Positions 21,706-29,624 of a stretch of DNA of 39,015 bases are shown here, piece after piece. A program made the position numbers and the translations under genes. This DNA comes from Elusimicrobiota bacterium (GTDB taxonomy: Bacteria; Elusimicrobiota; UBA8919): positions 1-39,015 of the forward strand of contig JBFLWK010000016.1 of assembly GCA_040757695.1 (NCBI GenBank), in the 5' to 3' direction. The stretch's first letter is position 1. Each line of letters begins with the position of its first letter. The notes under the pieces were generated by a model that saw nothing but the letters and a program-made list of their open reading frames with translations, was not told the origin of the DNA and ran no database searches.

Positions 21706-22241
21706 CTGTGTAAATAAAAAGAAAGCCACATATCGCCGTATTTCTGTCGTCTGTAAAGATGAAAATTACTAATTCGGTCCTGAAGCATTTCTTTGAAATA
21801 GTGTTGTGCGATTACAATTCCGTTCTTATTGATAATCCTCTCGCATTTGTAAATTATATCAGCAATGGATACTAAATTATACGGCGGACCTATAAAAATT
21901 ATATCAAATTTGCATTCTATCAAATCAGGTTGAATTGCATCTTTTTGGAATACTTTTACATTCTTAGAAATACCTAATTTCTCTAAATTTTCTTCAATAA
22001 TTTTGATACAGTTTCTGTCATTCTCCACGAATACAACTTTTTTGGCGCCACGGGAGAGTGCTTCAATTCCTACCGTTCCAAAACCAGCAAACAAATCCAA
22101 AAAAGTAGAACCAACAATTTTGTGTACTAGAATGTCAAAAAGCGATTTTTTTACTCTTGCCAGAAGCGGTCTGGTTTGAGTGCCTGGCAGTGTTTTAAGG
22201 ACCCGCCCACGAAATTTTCCAGCAATTATTTTGACTGACAT
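21702..22241 (-). CDS. rsmD: 16S rRNA (guanine-N2) methyltransferase RsmD family, GPPY variant
   Basis: A 179-residue RsmD-like enzyme, which methylates a guanine of 16S rRNA. The N-terminus, VKIIAGKFRGRVLKTLPGTQ then TRPLLARVKKSLFDIL, and FLDLFAGFGTVGIEALSRGA are typical. The catalytic motif is unusual: family members have (D/N)PPY, but here codons at about 21888-21899 give GPPY (IIFIGPPYN). Either activity is altered or the sequence has one changed base. The start overlaps the transporter stop (TAATG). Confidence 0.88.
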   Translation of the reverse strand: MSVKIIAGKFRGRVLKTLPGTQTRPLLARVKKSLFDILVHKIVGSTFLDLFAGFGTVGIEALSRGAKKVVFVENDRNCIKIIEENLEKLGISKNVKVFQKDAIQPDLIECKFDIIFIGPPYNLVSIADIIYKCERIINKNGIVIAQHYFKEMLQDRISNFHLYRRQKYGDMWLSFYLHR

Positions 22242-23539
22242 TATGTTAAAATACCTGCGATGGTTGCCGTCATAAAACAGGCAAGTGAACCGGCAAGCAC
22301 AGATCGTAAACCTAATTTTGCGAGGTCGTGTCGTCTGTTAGGTGCAATACCGCCAATACCACCTATCTGTATTGCAATTGACAAAAAATTAGAAAACCCA
22401 CATAATGCATATGTCGCAATAACCATTGACCGCTCGGCAAGCACGCCGGGATTCTGCTGTGCGAATTTTGCAAAATCAAAATAGGCAACAAATTCGTTCA
22501 GTGCAGTTTTTTCACCCATAAGATTACCAATAACAGCGCAATCCTTCCACGGCACACCCATAACCCAAGCAAGTGGTGAAAAAATCCAGCCAAAAATTTT
22601 CTGTAGCGAAAGTTGGGCATAACCCAGCCAGCCACCGAGCATTCCAAGACAGAAATTTATCATTGCAAGCAATGACATAAACGCTATCAGGCAGGCACCG
22701 ACATTCAGTGCGAGTTGAAGTCCGAGCGTCGCACCATTTGCAGCAGCATCTAAAATATTCGCATCCGTTTTTTCATAATGGATTTTTACAACACCAGCCG
22801 TCTTTGGCTCTTCGGTTTCAGGCAGAATTATTTTTGACATAACAAGTGCGGCGGGTGCTGACATAACCGATGCTGTTAGAAGATGACCTGCAATCATCGG
22901 AAAAAAATCTTTCAGCATCCCAACATACGCAGCCATCACACCGCCAGCAATTGTAGCCATCCCGCCTGTCATAACTGCTAAAAGTTCTGACATGGTCATT
23001 TCTGCAACGAACGGTCTAACTAAAAGTGGCGCTTCGGTTTGCCCGACAAAAATGTTCGCAGAACAGGAAAGCGATTCGGCACCCGATACACCCATAAATT
23101 TTGTCATCACTTTTGCAAATGCTAAAACTATCAACTGCATCACACCGAGATAATAGAGTACCGCCATCAGCGATGAAAAGAAAATAATTGTTGGTAGAAC
23201 CGAAAATGCAAAAAAAGCGCCTGCATATGCGATTGACTGTGCAGTTTGAACGAAATTGCCATTTTCTAAAATTCCAACCGGGATGTAATTGGCTACAAGG
23301 TTACCAAATAAAAACCGTGCGCCATCTTCTGAAAACGAAAGCAGTTTCACAATAACATCGTTCATTTTGACGAAAAACCATCTACCAGGCGGCGATACCA
23401 AAACAATTATTGCCAGAACAACCTGTAACATAGTTCCTACAACAACCGTTTTCCAGTTGATTTTTTTCTTGTTAATTGAACACATCCATGCAATCCCGAC
23501 AAGCACAAAAGTTCCTAAAATACTTAATAATCTCTCCAC
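22241..23539 (-). CDS. Concentrative nucleoside transporter (CNT family)
   Basis: A 432-residue inner-membrane transporter with about ten hydrophobic segments. Family marks are GARFLFGNL, SCSANIFVGQTEAPLLVRPF (the conserved Gln-Thr-Glu of the nucleoside site), AGGVMAAYVG and ALCGFSNFLSIAIQIGGIG. CNT proteins import nucleosides with H+ or Na+. Nucleosides yield ribose or deoxyribose phosphates, possible feed for the BMC downstream, but nucleoside phosphorylases are not seen here. The start is GTG at 23539 after a G-rich ribosome site. Confidence 0.92.
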   Translation of the reverse strand: MERLLSILGTFVLVGIAWMCSINKKKINWKTVVVGTMLQVVLAIIVLVSPPGRWFFVKMNDVIVKLLSFSEDGARFLFGNLVANYIPVGILENGNFVQTAQSIAYAGAFFAFSVLPTIIFFSSLMAVLYYLGVMQLIVLAFAKVMTKFMGVSGAESLSCSANIFVGQTEAPLLVRPFVAEMTMSELLAVMTGGMATIAGGVMAAYVGMLKDFFPMIAGHLLTASVMSAPAALVMSKIILPETEEPKTAGVVKIHYEKTDANILDAAANGATLGLQLALNVGACLIAFMSLLAMINFCLGMLGGWLGYAQLSLQKIFGWIFSPLAWVMGVPWKDCAVIGNLMGEKTALNEFVAYFDFAKFAQQNPGVLAERSMVIATYALCGFSNFLSIAIQIGGIGGIAPNRRHDLAKLGLRSVLAGSLACFMTATIAGILT

Positions 23540-23596
23540 TTCCCACCCCCGCCCCCTGTATGATTTTACTTTATTGTATTGTTAAGCATATTATAA

Positions 23597-23668
23597 AGCC
23601 GATGGTCGGTTTCGAACCGACAACCTATCGCTTACGAAGCGATTGCTCTACCATTGAGCTACATCGGC
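23597..23668 (-). tRNA. tRNA-Thr (anticodon CGT)
   Basis: The minus strand folds as a cloverleaf: acceptor GCCGATG/CATCGGC, D stem GCTC/GAGC, anticodon stem ATCGC/GCGAT with loop TTCGTAA (anticodon CGT, reads ACG), and T stem GTCGG/CCGAC with TTCGAAA. The 3' CCA is not encoded. It lies upstream of the nucleoside transporter. Confidence 0.95.
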
Positions 23669-23708
23669 ATAAAATTAATCAAAAATTGTCATTTCAAGAA
23701 GACCTCTT

Positions 23709-23792
23709 AACCACGAAATCACGAAATCACGAAAAAATAACTTTAAAGTTTTTTGTTCTATTTCATGTTTTCTAAGTTTCGTGTTTTCGCGG
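23709..23792. repeat. CACGAAAT microrepeats between two tRNA genes
   Basis: AACCACGAAATCACGAAATC and continuing copies (23709-23738) face a complementary TTTCGTGTTTTCGCGG (23777-23792), so the spacer between tRNA-Phe and tRNA-Thr can fold. No gene is credible here. Confidence 0.75.
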
Positions 23793-23826
23793 TAATGTTT
23801 TATAATTTCCTGAGGATGTATAAAAT

Positions 23827-23899
23827 TGCCACGGGACGGAATCGAACCGCCGACGCAGGGATTTTCAGTCCCTCGCTCTACCGACTGAGCTACCGTGGC
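23827..23899 (-). tRNA. tRNA-Phe (anticodon GAA)
   Basis: A complete minus-strand cloverleaf: acceptor GCCACGG/CCGTGGC with discriminator A, D stem GCTC/GAGC, anticodon stem AGGGA/TCCCT with loop CTGAAAA (anticodon GAA), and T arm GGCGG-TTCGATT-CCGTC. The 3' CCA is not encoded. Confidence 0.97.
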
Positions 23900-23910
23900 A
23901 TTACTTTTAG

Positions 23911-23939
23911 ATTTTACCAAATTTTTTCAGGTTAGTCAA
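23911..23939 (-). promoter_or_regulatory. Sigma-70-type promoter for tRNA-Phe
   Basis: On the minus strand TTGACT (23934-23939) and TAAAAT (23911-23916) are 17 bp apart. The -10 box ends 11 bp before the tRNA 5' end, a normal distance for a tRNA promoter. It may also serve tRNA-Thr and the transporter downstream. Confidence 0.65.
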
Positions 23940-23950
23940 GTTTTTTTTAC

Positions 23951-24517
23951 TTAACCGTGCAGCATTACAGATGCAGAAGCAATCGGAATAAGAAAATTAT
24001 CTTTAACGGGCAGGATTTCAATAACTGTTGCAGTGATTGAGCCTAAAATTATTTGCAATGGTGTTATTCTGAAAAATACAGAAAAGATAAAACCAACAAT
24101 CAGGCAGGTTAAGAGATTTGTAATTGTACCTTCTAAACTTTTTTGTTTGAAAATTTTATGTCTGCCATATTTTTCACCGACCAGTGCTGCAAAACCATCG
24201 CCAAATGTAAGAAAAAGTATAGAAAGTATTGCAATTTCTTGTTTAAAAAAAAGAATTGTAAAAAACAGACCTGACAGTGTAAATATAAGTGTAGAAACTT
24301 TATTTACTTCTTCATCTCTATAGACGCTTCTGAAAATTTTTAGAATCTGCTGATTAAACTTCTCATTTTTAAGTCGGTTATATTCAATAATAATATCAAG
24401 AATCATTACAATAGCAAGCAATAATAGAACTGTTTTACGTCTGAACAAAAAAATATAACAAACTGGAACCAACAATATGAACCAATGTGTTATTTTTCGT
24501 TTTGCTTCAGGTGTCAT
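23951..24517 (-). CDS. CTP-dependent diacylglycerol/dolichol/phytol kinase-like membrane protein
   Basis: A 188-residue integral membrane protein with about five to six hydrophobic segments. The family signature is LTFGDGFAALVGEKYGRHKI followed by KSLEGT, as in SEC59, DGK1 and phytol kinases, which phosphorylate lipid alcohols with CTP. The bacterial substrate is unknown, with diacylglycerol or a polyprenol likely. It overlaps the RNase G gene by 4 bp. Confidence 0.75.
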   Translation of the reverse strand: MTPEAKRKITHWFILLVPVCYIFLFRRKTVLLLLAIVMILDIIIEYNRLKNEKFNQQILKIFRSVYRDEEVNKVSTLIFTLSGLFFTILFFKQEIAILSILFLTFGDGFAALVGEKYGRHKIFKQKSLEGTITNLLTCLIVGFIFSVFFRITPLQIILGSITATVIEILPVKDNFLIPIASASVMLHG

Positions 24518-25926
24518 AGTATTATCTTGTAATCCTCACGATGAACCTGCGGGTTTGTTTCAATAATTATTTTTCTATTTATTTTGGTCTCTATTTTTTT
24601 TGTGTAATTCTTATCAAATACTTCTGCAATATCGGGATGGATTATGATTCTAACCGGCTGTTCGCCACTGCGAGTAATCAGTTTTAGTATTTCTTTTTTT
24701 ATTTTTATCGACATTGTCTCACGTGATAAAACTTTGCCACTACCTTCACAATACGGGCAGATTTCTGATAAAAAATTAACCATACTTTCTGTTTTTCGCT
24801 GTCTTGTCATTTCAATCAGTCCGAGTTTTGTAACAGGCAGTATTTCAGTTTTTGCTTTATCTTTCTTAACCAGTTCACACAGAAGTTTAAATACCTTTTT
24901 TCTATCAGCAGAATGTTTCATATCTATTAAATCTATGACGATGATACCGCCGATATTTCGCAGTTGCAATTGCGTTGCTATCTCATAAATTGCTTCTATA
25001 TTTGTTTTCAGAATGATTTCATCAAGCGAATCCGCTTTTGTAAATTTACCGCTGTTGACATCAATTGCACAGAGTGTTTCGGCTTCCTGAATTATAATAT
25101 AGCCACCTGATGGCAGTTTGATTTTCTGTTTTTGCATATTTGTAATTTGCTGTTCTATATTGTTTATCTCAAAAATTGGCGTTTTATTTTTATAAAACTG
25201 GATTTTATCTTTGAATCGGGGCGAAACCATTTCCACAAAATTAATTGTATCTTCGTATTCATCTTTTGAATCAATAAAAAATACGCTGACTTCTTCGTTC
25301 AAATAATCTCTTACTATTCTAAAAACCAGTCCTAAATCCCTGTGTAAAAGTGCGATATTATTGCCGCCTTTCACCGAGTCAAATTTTTTGTTGATTGTTT
25401 CCCATAACCGTGTCAGGTATTTTATTTCTCGTCTAAAAACATCTTTCTCATTTCCTTCGCCTTCACTTCGGACTATCAATCCACCTGTTGATGGTTTGAT
25501 TTCTTCAATTATAGATTTTAATCGGAATCGTTCTTTTTCGTCAGTAACATTTTTTGAGATACCGATATGTGAAGAACCGGGTATATATACAAGGTAATGT
25601 CCCGGGAGTGAAACCTGCTGGCTAAGTTTGGGCCCTTTTGTACCAAGCGACGCTTTTGTAACCTGGACGAGTATAAACTTCATTTCAGCCAATTTTGACT
25701 TGTCAATTATCAGTTCTGAAAAAGGCAGATAACCGTTTCTGGAAACACCTATATTCACAAATACAGCCTGAATACTATCAATTACTGATACAATTTTACC
25801 TTTATAGATGTTGCCGACGATATTTTCTTCACTATGTCTTTCTACAAAAAAATTAGTGAGATGCCCGTCTTCTACAACTGCGACTCTTGTTTCATCGTCA
25901 GAACAGTTTGCCAGAATTTCTTTCAT
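24514..25926 (-). CDS. rng: Ribonuclease G (RNase E/G family)
   Basis: A 470-residue endoribonuclease for rRNA and mRNA processing. An S1-like domain at the start (ENIVGNIYKGKIVSVIDSIQ, then AVFVNIG and GYLPFSEL), catalytic-domain motifs (CAIDVNSGKF, GGIIVIDLIDM with metal-binding Asp residues) and a zinc-link CPYCEGSGK show the family. It lacks the long RNase E tail. I place the start at ATG 25926 (MKEILANCS). An in-frame TTG four codons earlier is less likely. It follows the DUF2344 gene. Confidence 0.93.
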   Translation of the reverse strand: MKEILANCSDDETRVAVVEDGHLTNFFVERHSEENIVGNIYKGKIVSVIDSIQAVFVNIGVSRNGYLPFSELIIDKSKLAEMKFILVQVTKASLGTKGPKLSQQVSLPGHYLVYIPGSSHIGISKNVTDEKERFRLKSIIEEIKPSTGGLIVRSEGEGNEKDVFRREIKYLTRLWETINKKFDSVKGGNNIALLHRDLGLVFRIVRDYLNEEVSVFFIDSKDEYEDTINFVEMVSPRFKDKIQFYKNKTPIFEINNIEQQITNMQKQKIKLPSGGYIIIQEAETLCAIDVNSGKFTKADSLDEIILKTNIEAIYEIATQLQLRNIGGIIVIDLIDMKHSADRKKVFKLLCELVKKDKAKTEILPVTKLGLIEMTRQRKTESMVNFLSEICPYCEGSGKVLSRETMSIKIKKEILKLITRSGEQPVRIIIHPDIAEVFDKNYTKKIETKINRKIIIETNPQVHREDYKIIL

Positions 25927-25954
25927 ATCATATTCCAATGCGGGTTTGGAACTT

Positions 25955-26623
25955 CTATATATCTCTTAAACTGCCAGTTTCCATCTCACAAAAAAACTTA
26001 TCCCGATTTATTCTTAATGTTAATTTTTGTTCATTACTTAACCCAAACATTTTTTGAATTATTACATCCGGCTTGGCTGTTTTTTTAGGACCAAACCGCA
26101 AAATCATTTCAAGTATGTTATCAGTTTGTTTCATATTTATAACAAGCGGGCGGACATCAATGATTCTTTTACTCTTATCTGTAAGCCGTTCTATAAGAAA
26201 CTCTTTTGTAGCAAAAAACTCATTTATTTTTATCTCACCCGTTTCTCGCTGCCATATCATCTCAACAGAATACTTTGCTACATTCACAAGTAATTCTATC
26301 GGTTTTGTAATCACTGGCACACTTGATATAGATATAACTTCAAATCCAGCAGGCAGGTTATCTGATAATACTTTATGGATATCCTCCGGTAAAACCCTGC
26401 GTGACATTTCTATATCAAAAAGTTCACAGGTAGATGTGTAACCAACCGGCAGTGGTGGACCGAAAGAGATTTTTAACTGAGGACTGAACCCGAAAGATGT
26501 ACAGACAGGCAAATTAGCACGGCGAACCGCTTGTCTTATTGCAGATACAACTTCAATATGGGATAAGAATCTCAGGGTTTGTTTCTTAGCGTATTTAACT
26601 CTGATTCTGGCTATTGCCTTCAC
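25955..26623 (-). CDS. Radical-SAM-linked protein, DUF2344/TIGR03936 family
   Basis: A 222-residue protein recognised from IRVKYAKKQTLRFLSHIEVV, then RQAVRRANLPVCTSFGFSPQ and KISFGPPLPVGYTSTCELFD. The family is normally encoded next to, or fused to, a B12-binding radical SAM protein and next to RNase G. Here RNase G follows, but the radical SAM gene does not precede. Its biochemical role is not established as far as I know. Confidence 0.85.
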   Translation of the reverse strand: MKAIARIRVKYAKKQTLRFLSHIEVVSAIRQAVRRANLPVCTSFGFSPQLKISFGPPLPVGYTSTCELFDIEMSRRVLPEDIHKVLSDNLPAGFEVISISSVPVITKPIELLVNVAKYSVEMIWQRETGEIKINEFFATKEFLIERLTDKSKRIIDVRPLVINMKQTDNILEMILRFGPKKTAKPDVIIQKMFGLSNEQKLTLRINRDKFFCEMETGSLRDI

Positions 26624-26631
26624 AAATTAAG

Positions 26632-26714
26632 CCACAGATTAACACAGATTAACACAGATTTTAATTCTTAATTCTTAATTCTTAATTCTAAGTTTTTTCA
26701 GTGTCCATCTGTGG
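26632..26714. repeat. Microrepeat hairpin between the response regulator and DUF2344 genes
   Basis: CCACAGATTAACACAGATTA repeats and four copies of TTAATTC are closed by CCACAGAT (26632-26639) against ATCTGTGG (26707-26714). A 68-nt loop separates the arms. It lacks the T-run of a terminator. Confidence 0.75.
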
Positions 26715-26740
26715 TTCGTTTTATAATTTCTTTTTTAAAA

Positions 26741-27100
26741 CTACACCTTTCTTGCCCGACTTAAAATACTGGATTTCAGATATTCAAAATTCAGCGGTTT
26801 TAATACACAATCTACCGCACCTTCGCGGAAAGACGAGATTACTTTTTCAGCTTCTTTGAAACCGGTAATCATCATCACGGGCAATTCTGAATCAACCTTA
26901 CGAATTTTCTTTAGCAGTTCAATCCCGTCTATATCCGGTAGATTAATATCTAAAAGAACCAATGCAAACGGCTCCTGAAGAACTGTTTTAACCACCGCTT
27001 CGCCTTTTTCAAGCAGAACAACACTATAACCTTCGGACTCCAAAAATACTTTTAATAACTCTCTTGCTTCCGCATCGTCATCAACAACAAGTATCTTCAT
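26741..27100 (-). CDS. Single-domain response regulator (CheY-like)
   Basis: A 119-residue receiver domain with no output domain. The acidic pair is VVDDDAEARE, the phospho-acceptor Asp lies in LVLLDINLPDIDG, Thr/Gly in MMITGFKEA, and the conserved Lys in CVLKPLNFEYL. It overlaps the exbD gene by 4 bp, so it is co-translated with ExbB/ExbD and the 370-residue membrane protein. That suggests a phospho-signal linked to the ion-driven motor complex. Its kinase is not in view. Confidence 0.9.
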   Translation of the reverse strand: MKILVVDDDAEARELLKVFLESEGYSVVLLEKGEAVVKTVLQEPFALVLLDINLPDIDGIELLKKIRKVDSELPVMMITGFKEAEKVISSFREGAVDCVLKPLNFEYLKSSILSRARKV

Positions 27101-27549
27101 TTCTTGTTCACCCCCTTTTCTCTGCTACTTCTTTTTTCATTTCCTATCTCTTTGGATTGTGTCGCTATAGCAAGCCGTTTTACACCGACCGATTTTGCAA
27201 TATCCAAAATTTCAACTACTTTGCCGTGATACGATAGTGTATCTGCTTTTATTATTACAAGCAGAGCGGGGTCATTAAGAACCCTGTTTCTAAGCGAATT
27301 TTCTAAATTGTTTTTGCTGATTTCAACATCATTAAAATAAATTTTATTATCTGTGGTTAATGTAATTGTAAGCCCTGCATCGGAAACATCCTGAATCGTT
27401 TGGGTTTTAGGCAGTTTCACGGGTATCCCTGCCTGCATAATCAACGGTGTAGTCACCATAAAAATAATAAGCAGTACCAGCACGACATCAGTAAATGGTG
27501 TGATATTTATTTCTGACATTATTCTTTTCTGGTTGTTACTTATTGCCAT
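27097..27549 (-). CDS. ExbD/TolR-type biopolymer transport protein
   Basis: A 150-residue protein with one N-terminal membrane helix. The family signature is SEINITPFTDVVLVLLIIFM, with the Asp that conducts protons, followed by IQAGIPVKLP-like residues (MQAGIPVKLPKT) and a periplasmic domain (LVIIKADTLSYHGKVVEILD). With ExbB it couples the proton gradient to work on the envelope. It overlaps exbB by 14 bp. The C-terminus is highly charged. Whether it serves TonB, Tol or another partner is open. Confidence 0.92.
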   Translation of the reverse strand: MAISNNQKRIMSEINITPFTDVVLVLLIIFMVTTPLIMQAGIPVKLPKTQTIQDVSDAGLTITLTTDNKIYFNDVEISKNNLENSLRNRVLNDPALLVIIKADTLSYHGKVVEILDIAKSVGVKRLAIATQSKEIGNEKRSSREKGVNKK

Positions 27550-28165
27550 AAATTAACGGATTCAAAATTTCAAATGCTGAATTTTCTAGCTCTGACATAA
27601 AACGGTTTATTCTTTTAGAAAAATAATTGTAAAGTATAACTGACGGGATAGCGACTAAAAGCCCCGCGGCGGTGGCAATAAGTGCCTCGGCGATTCCAGC
27701 GGAGACGATTGACGGATTTCCAACGCCATATTTTCCTAAATCATGAAACGCACGCATAATCCCGATAACAGTTCCTAAAAGCCCGATAAATGGTGTAATC
27801 GCACCAATAGTACCGACGGCAGACAGATACTTTTCAAGCATGAGTGTCTGCTGAGAAATTTTTCTTAACACCATTTCTTTAATCGCTATACCGTTTTTAG
27901 TCCCCCTCCCTTTCAGCCCTTCTGATACTATTTCACCGAGCAATGTTCGGCTTCTTAATGCGCTTTCTATCGCACCACTTATATCTTCTTTTTCAACTGC
28001 TTTTTTTATATCTTCAATTTCTTTTGTAGACGGTGATTTTAATTTTGCAAATTCTATAAACTTCTGGATTGCAACCGCAACTGAAATTATTGAACATATA
28101 ATCAACACAATAATAGTATACCCGCCCTTAGAAACTAATTGAAAAAAATCCAGTGATTCAAACAT
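27536..28165 (-). CDS. ExbB/TolQ/MotA-type proton channel protein
   Basis: A 209-residue inner-membrane protein with three membrane segments (about 13-33, 115-135 and 150-175). It has KYLSAVGTIGAITPFIGLLG, then TVIGIMRAFHDLG and AEALIATAAGLLVAIPSVIL, which are hallmark ExbB/TolQ sequences. It forms a pentamer around the ExbD dimer. It is followed by exbD with overlap and preceded by the 370-residue protein, whose gene ends 12 bp upstream. Confidence 0.93.
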   Translation of the reverse strand: MFESLDFFQLVSKGGYTIIVLIICSIISVAVAIQKFIEFAKLKSPSTKEIEDIKKAVEKEDISGAIESALRSRTLLGEIVSEGLKGRGTKNGIAIKEMVLRKISQQTLMLEKYLSAVGTIGAITPFIGLLGTVIGIMRAFHDLGKYGVGNPSIVSAGIAEALIATAAGLLVAIPSVILYNYFSKRINRFMSELENSAFEILNPLIYGNK

Positions 28166-28177
28166 ATTATCTCCTTA

Positions 28178-29290
28178 TCATTTTGCTGATATTTTCCATA
28201 AAAGCAGTGTATCAAAAACGCTCCAGGCAAGTGATAGAAAAAATATGATATCTAACAGTATAAAAAAGTTGGTTGATAGAAAATCTCTGGCATTCTCATA
28301 TGAATCCTCAATCCGTGTAATTTTTGTTTCAACCCATTTTTCTAATTCTTCGGTATTAAAAATTTTATTTATATTCGTATAAAGCATCTTTAAGTGCCAG
28401 TCGTTTTCTATCTCCGGAATGCCGGTGTGTATGTCGGATATAATTTCAAGTTTATCCCTGTCAAAATCCAGCGAGTCCTTGCTGAATTTATTATACTGCG
28501 TAAATGTTTTAAGAATCTTGAAGCCCGATGGAATATCTGCAAGATGTTTCTGCGCATCATCAAGTTCTTTCTGCAAAATATAATCATATGATTTTAAGAC
28601 CCACCATTGCACAAGTGTAAGTTTGATTATATCAACAATCGTATCCGCTTCTTCTGACGATATAAATGCGCCGAACCGTTTAATCAGAATTATTTCGTCT
28701 TCATAATATCCATAATTAGCGAGCGGTTCTGCCTGGATTACAAACTCTGAAAGTTTTTCATAGTTTGTTTCTGCTGAGACAATTCCGTAAAGTGTTTTCA
28801 GGTTTCTGGTGATAAATGTGTCTGCAGAAGATGTAAGCCGGTCCATAACAAAAACAGGAAAAATTTCTGTCTCTTCAAGTTTGCGGTCATATCTATGGAC
28901 TGCATACTGCTGTGCTTGGGCAATCATATTCTGTGCAAGTTTCTGGCAGTATGAAATTATTTCTATTCCATTTATTTTTATTTGAGACGACAAACAGGAA
29001 ATCTGCGTACAGGTTGAAAGTGTTTCATCACTATAAACATTAAATGTTATAGAGATTAGCCCACAACCATATCTATAAAGTTGTACTTCTGTATTAGCAT
29101 TTTCGTATTGTGTCTCAAAAAAAGTTAAAGTTGTAAGTTTTTCGCGATGTAATACTTTGAAAATAGCCGACTCATCATAGAAATCCAAATCTAGTCCCAT
29201 ATCAAACGGGAACAAAAGCGTACAAATCATAATAAAACCAGCGGATAAGCGAATAAGCGGGACAGCGGATATATGTAAAACCGATTTCAT
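28178..29290 (-). CDS. Unrecognised envelope protein upstream of exbB
   Basis: A 370-residue protein of no family I can name. A hydrophobic signal or anchor lies near residues 8-28 (LIRLSAGFIMICTLLFPF) and a second membrane segment near residues 342-362 (FFILLDIIFFLSLAWSVF). The region between is acidic and probably periplasmic, with helical stretches. The gene order puts it in one unit with ExbB, ExbD and a response regulator, so it may be the effector or sensor of that motor. Its N-terminus is encoded by a microrepeat. Confidence 0.6.
   Translation of the reverse strand: MKSVLHISAVPLIRLSAGFIMICTLLFPFDMGLDLDFYDESAIFKVLHREKLTTLTFFETQYENANTEVQLYRYGCGLISITFNVYSDETLSTCTQISCLSSQIKINGIEIISYCQKLAQNMIAQAQQYAVHRYDRKLEETEIFPVFVMDRLTSSADTFITRNLKTLYGIVSAETNYEKLSEFVIQAEPLANYGYYEDEIILIKRFGAFISSEEADTIVDIIKLTLVQWWVLKSYDYILQKELDDAQKHLADIPSGFKILKTFTQYNKFSKDSLDFDRDKLEIISDIHTGIPEIENDWHLKMLYTNINKIFNTEELEKWVETKITRIEDSYENARDFLSTNFFILLDIIFFLSLAWSVFDTLLLWKISAK
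29240..29270. repeat. Microrepeat encoding the signal segment of the 370-residue protein
   Basis: GCGGATAAGCGAATAAGCGG and GACAGCGGAT are tandem variants. On the coding strand they give S-A-V-P-L-I-R-L-S-A-G, the start of the hydrophobic signal. The gap upstream (29291-29333) carries another such repeat, CTTACCTGCTTACCTGCCCA. Confidence 0.75.
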
Positions 29291-29333
29291 TCACACTTAC
29301 CTGCTTACCTGCCCACCTGCTTACCCGCTACAG

Positions 29334-29516
29334 TTATGCCAAATCTTCGGCACCTATTGTTTTCTTTTTTCCGTCTGCTTTTACTTTCTCAATAGATGCT
29401 TTGACCATACTGTCAACTTTTGCAGACAACGCCTCAATATAGTCCTTACCAGTTCGCAAGCCCGCTTCCTTCGCCATCTTCTTTACCTTTGAAACAACAA
29501 CCAGTATCTCAGCCAC
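29334..29516 (-). CDS. Bacterial histone-fold protein
   Basis: A 60-residue protein. Helix 1 (SKVKKMAKEAGL), a long helix 2 (KDYIEALSAKVDSMVKASIE then KVKADG) and KKKTIGAEDLA match the histone fold, the last part recalling the RKTIKAEDI of archaeal histones. It resembles the short histone of Bdellovibrio (Bd0055), a DNA-coating protein, and like it has a shortened third helix. The start is GTG, preceded by the best ribosome site in the window (AAGGAGGTGA), suggesting high expression. It stands apart from its neighbours functionally. Confidence 0.8.
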   Translation of the reverse strand: MAEILVVVSKVKKMAKEAGLRTGKDYIEALSAKVDSMVKASIEKVKADGKKKTIGAEDLA

Positions 29517-29538
29517 TTTTTCTCACCTCCTTAACGAC

Positions 29539-29617
29539 AATTAAAAATTAAAAATTAAAAGTTAAAAATGTATTTTATTTACCATAATTTTTAATTTTAC
29601 ATTTTACATTTTTAATT
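29539..29617. repeat. TTAAAAA microrepeats upstream of the histone gene
   Basis: AATTAAAAATTAAAAATTAA variants (29539-29570) face TTTTTAATTTTACATTTTAC variants (29586-29617) in inverted order. They fill the leader of the histone gene and may fold. The same unit occurs at 6686-6715. Confidence 0.75.
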
Positions 29618-29624
29618 ACCCTTA

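Noticed and set aside
23675-23920. 81-residue minus-strand reading frame containing VAQSVERGTENPCVGGSIPS
   Set aside because: It reads through tRNA-Phe. This peptide is a well-known artefact of tRNA genes.
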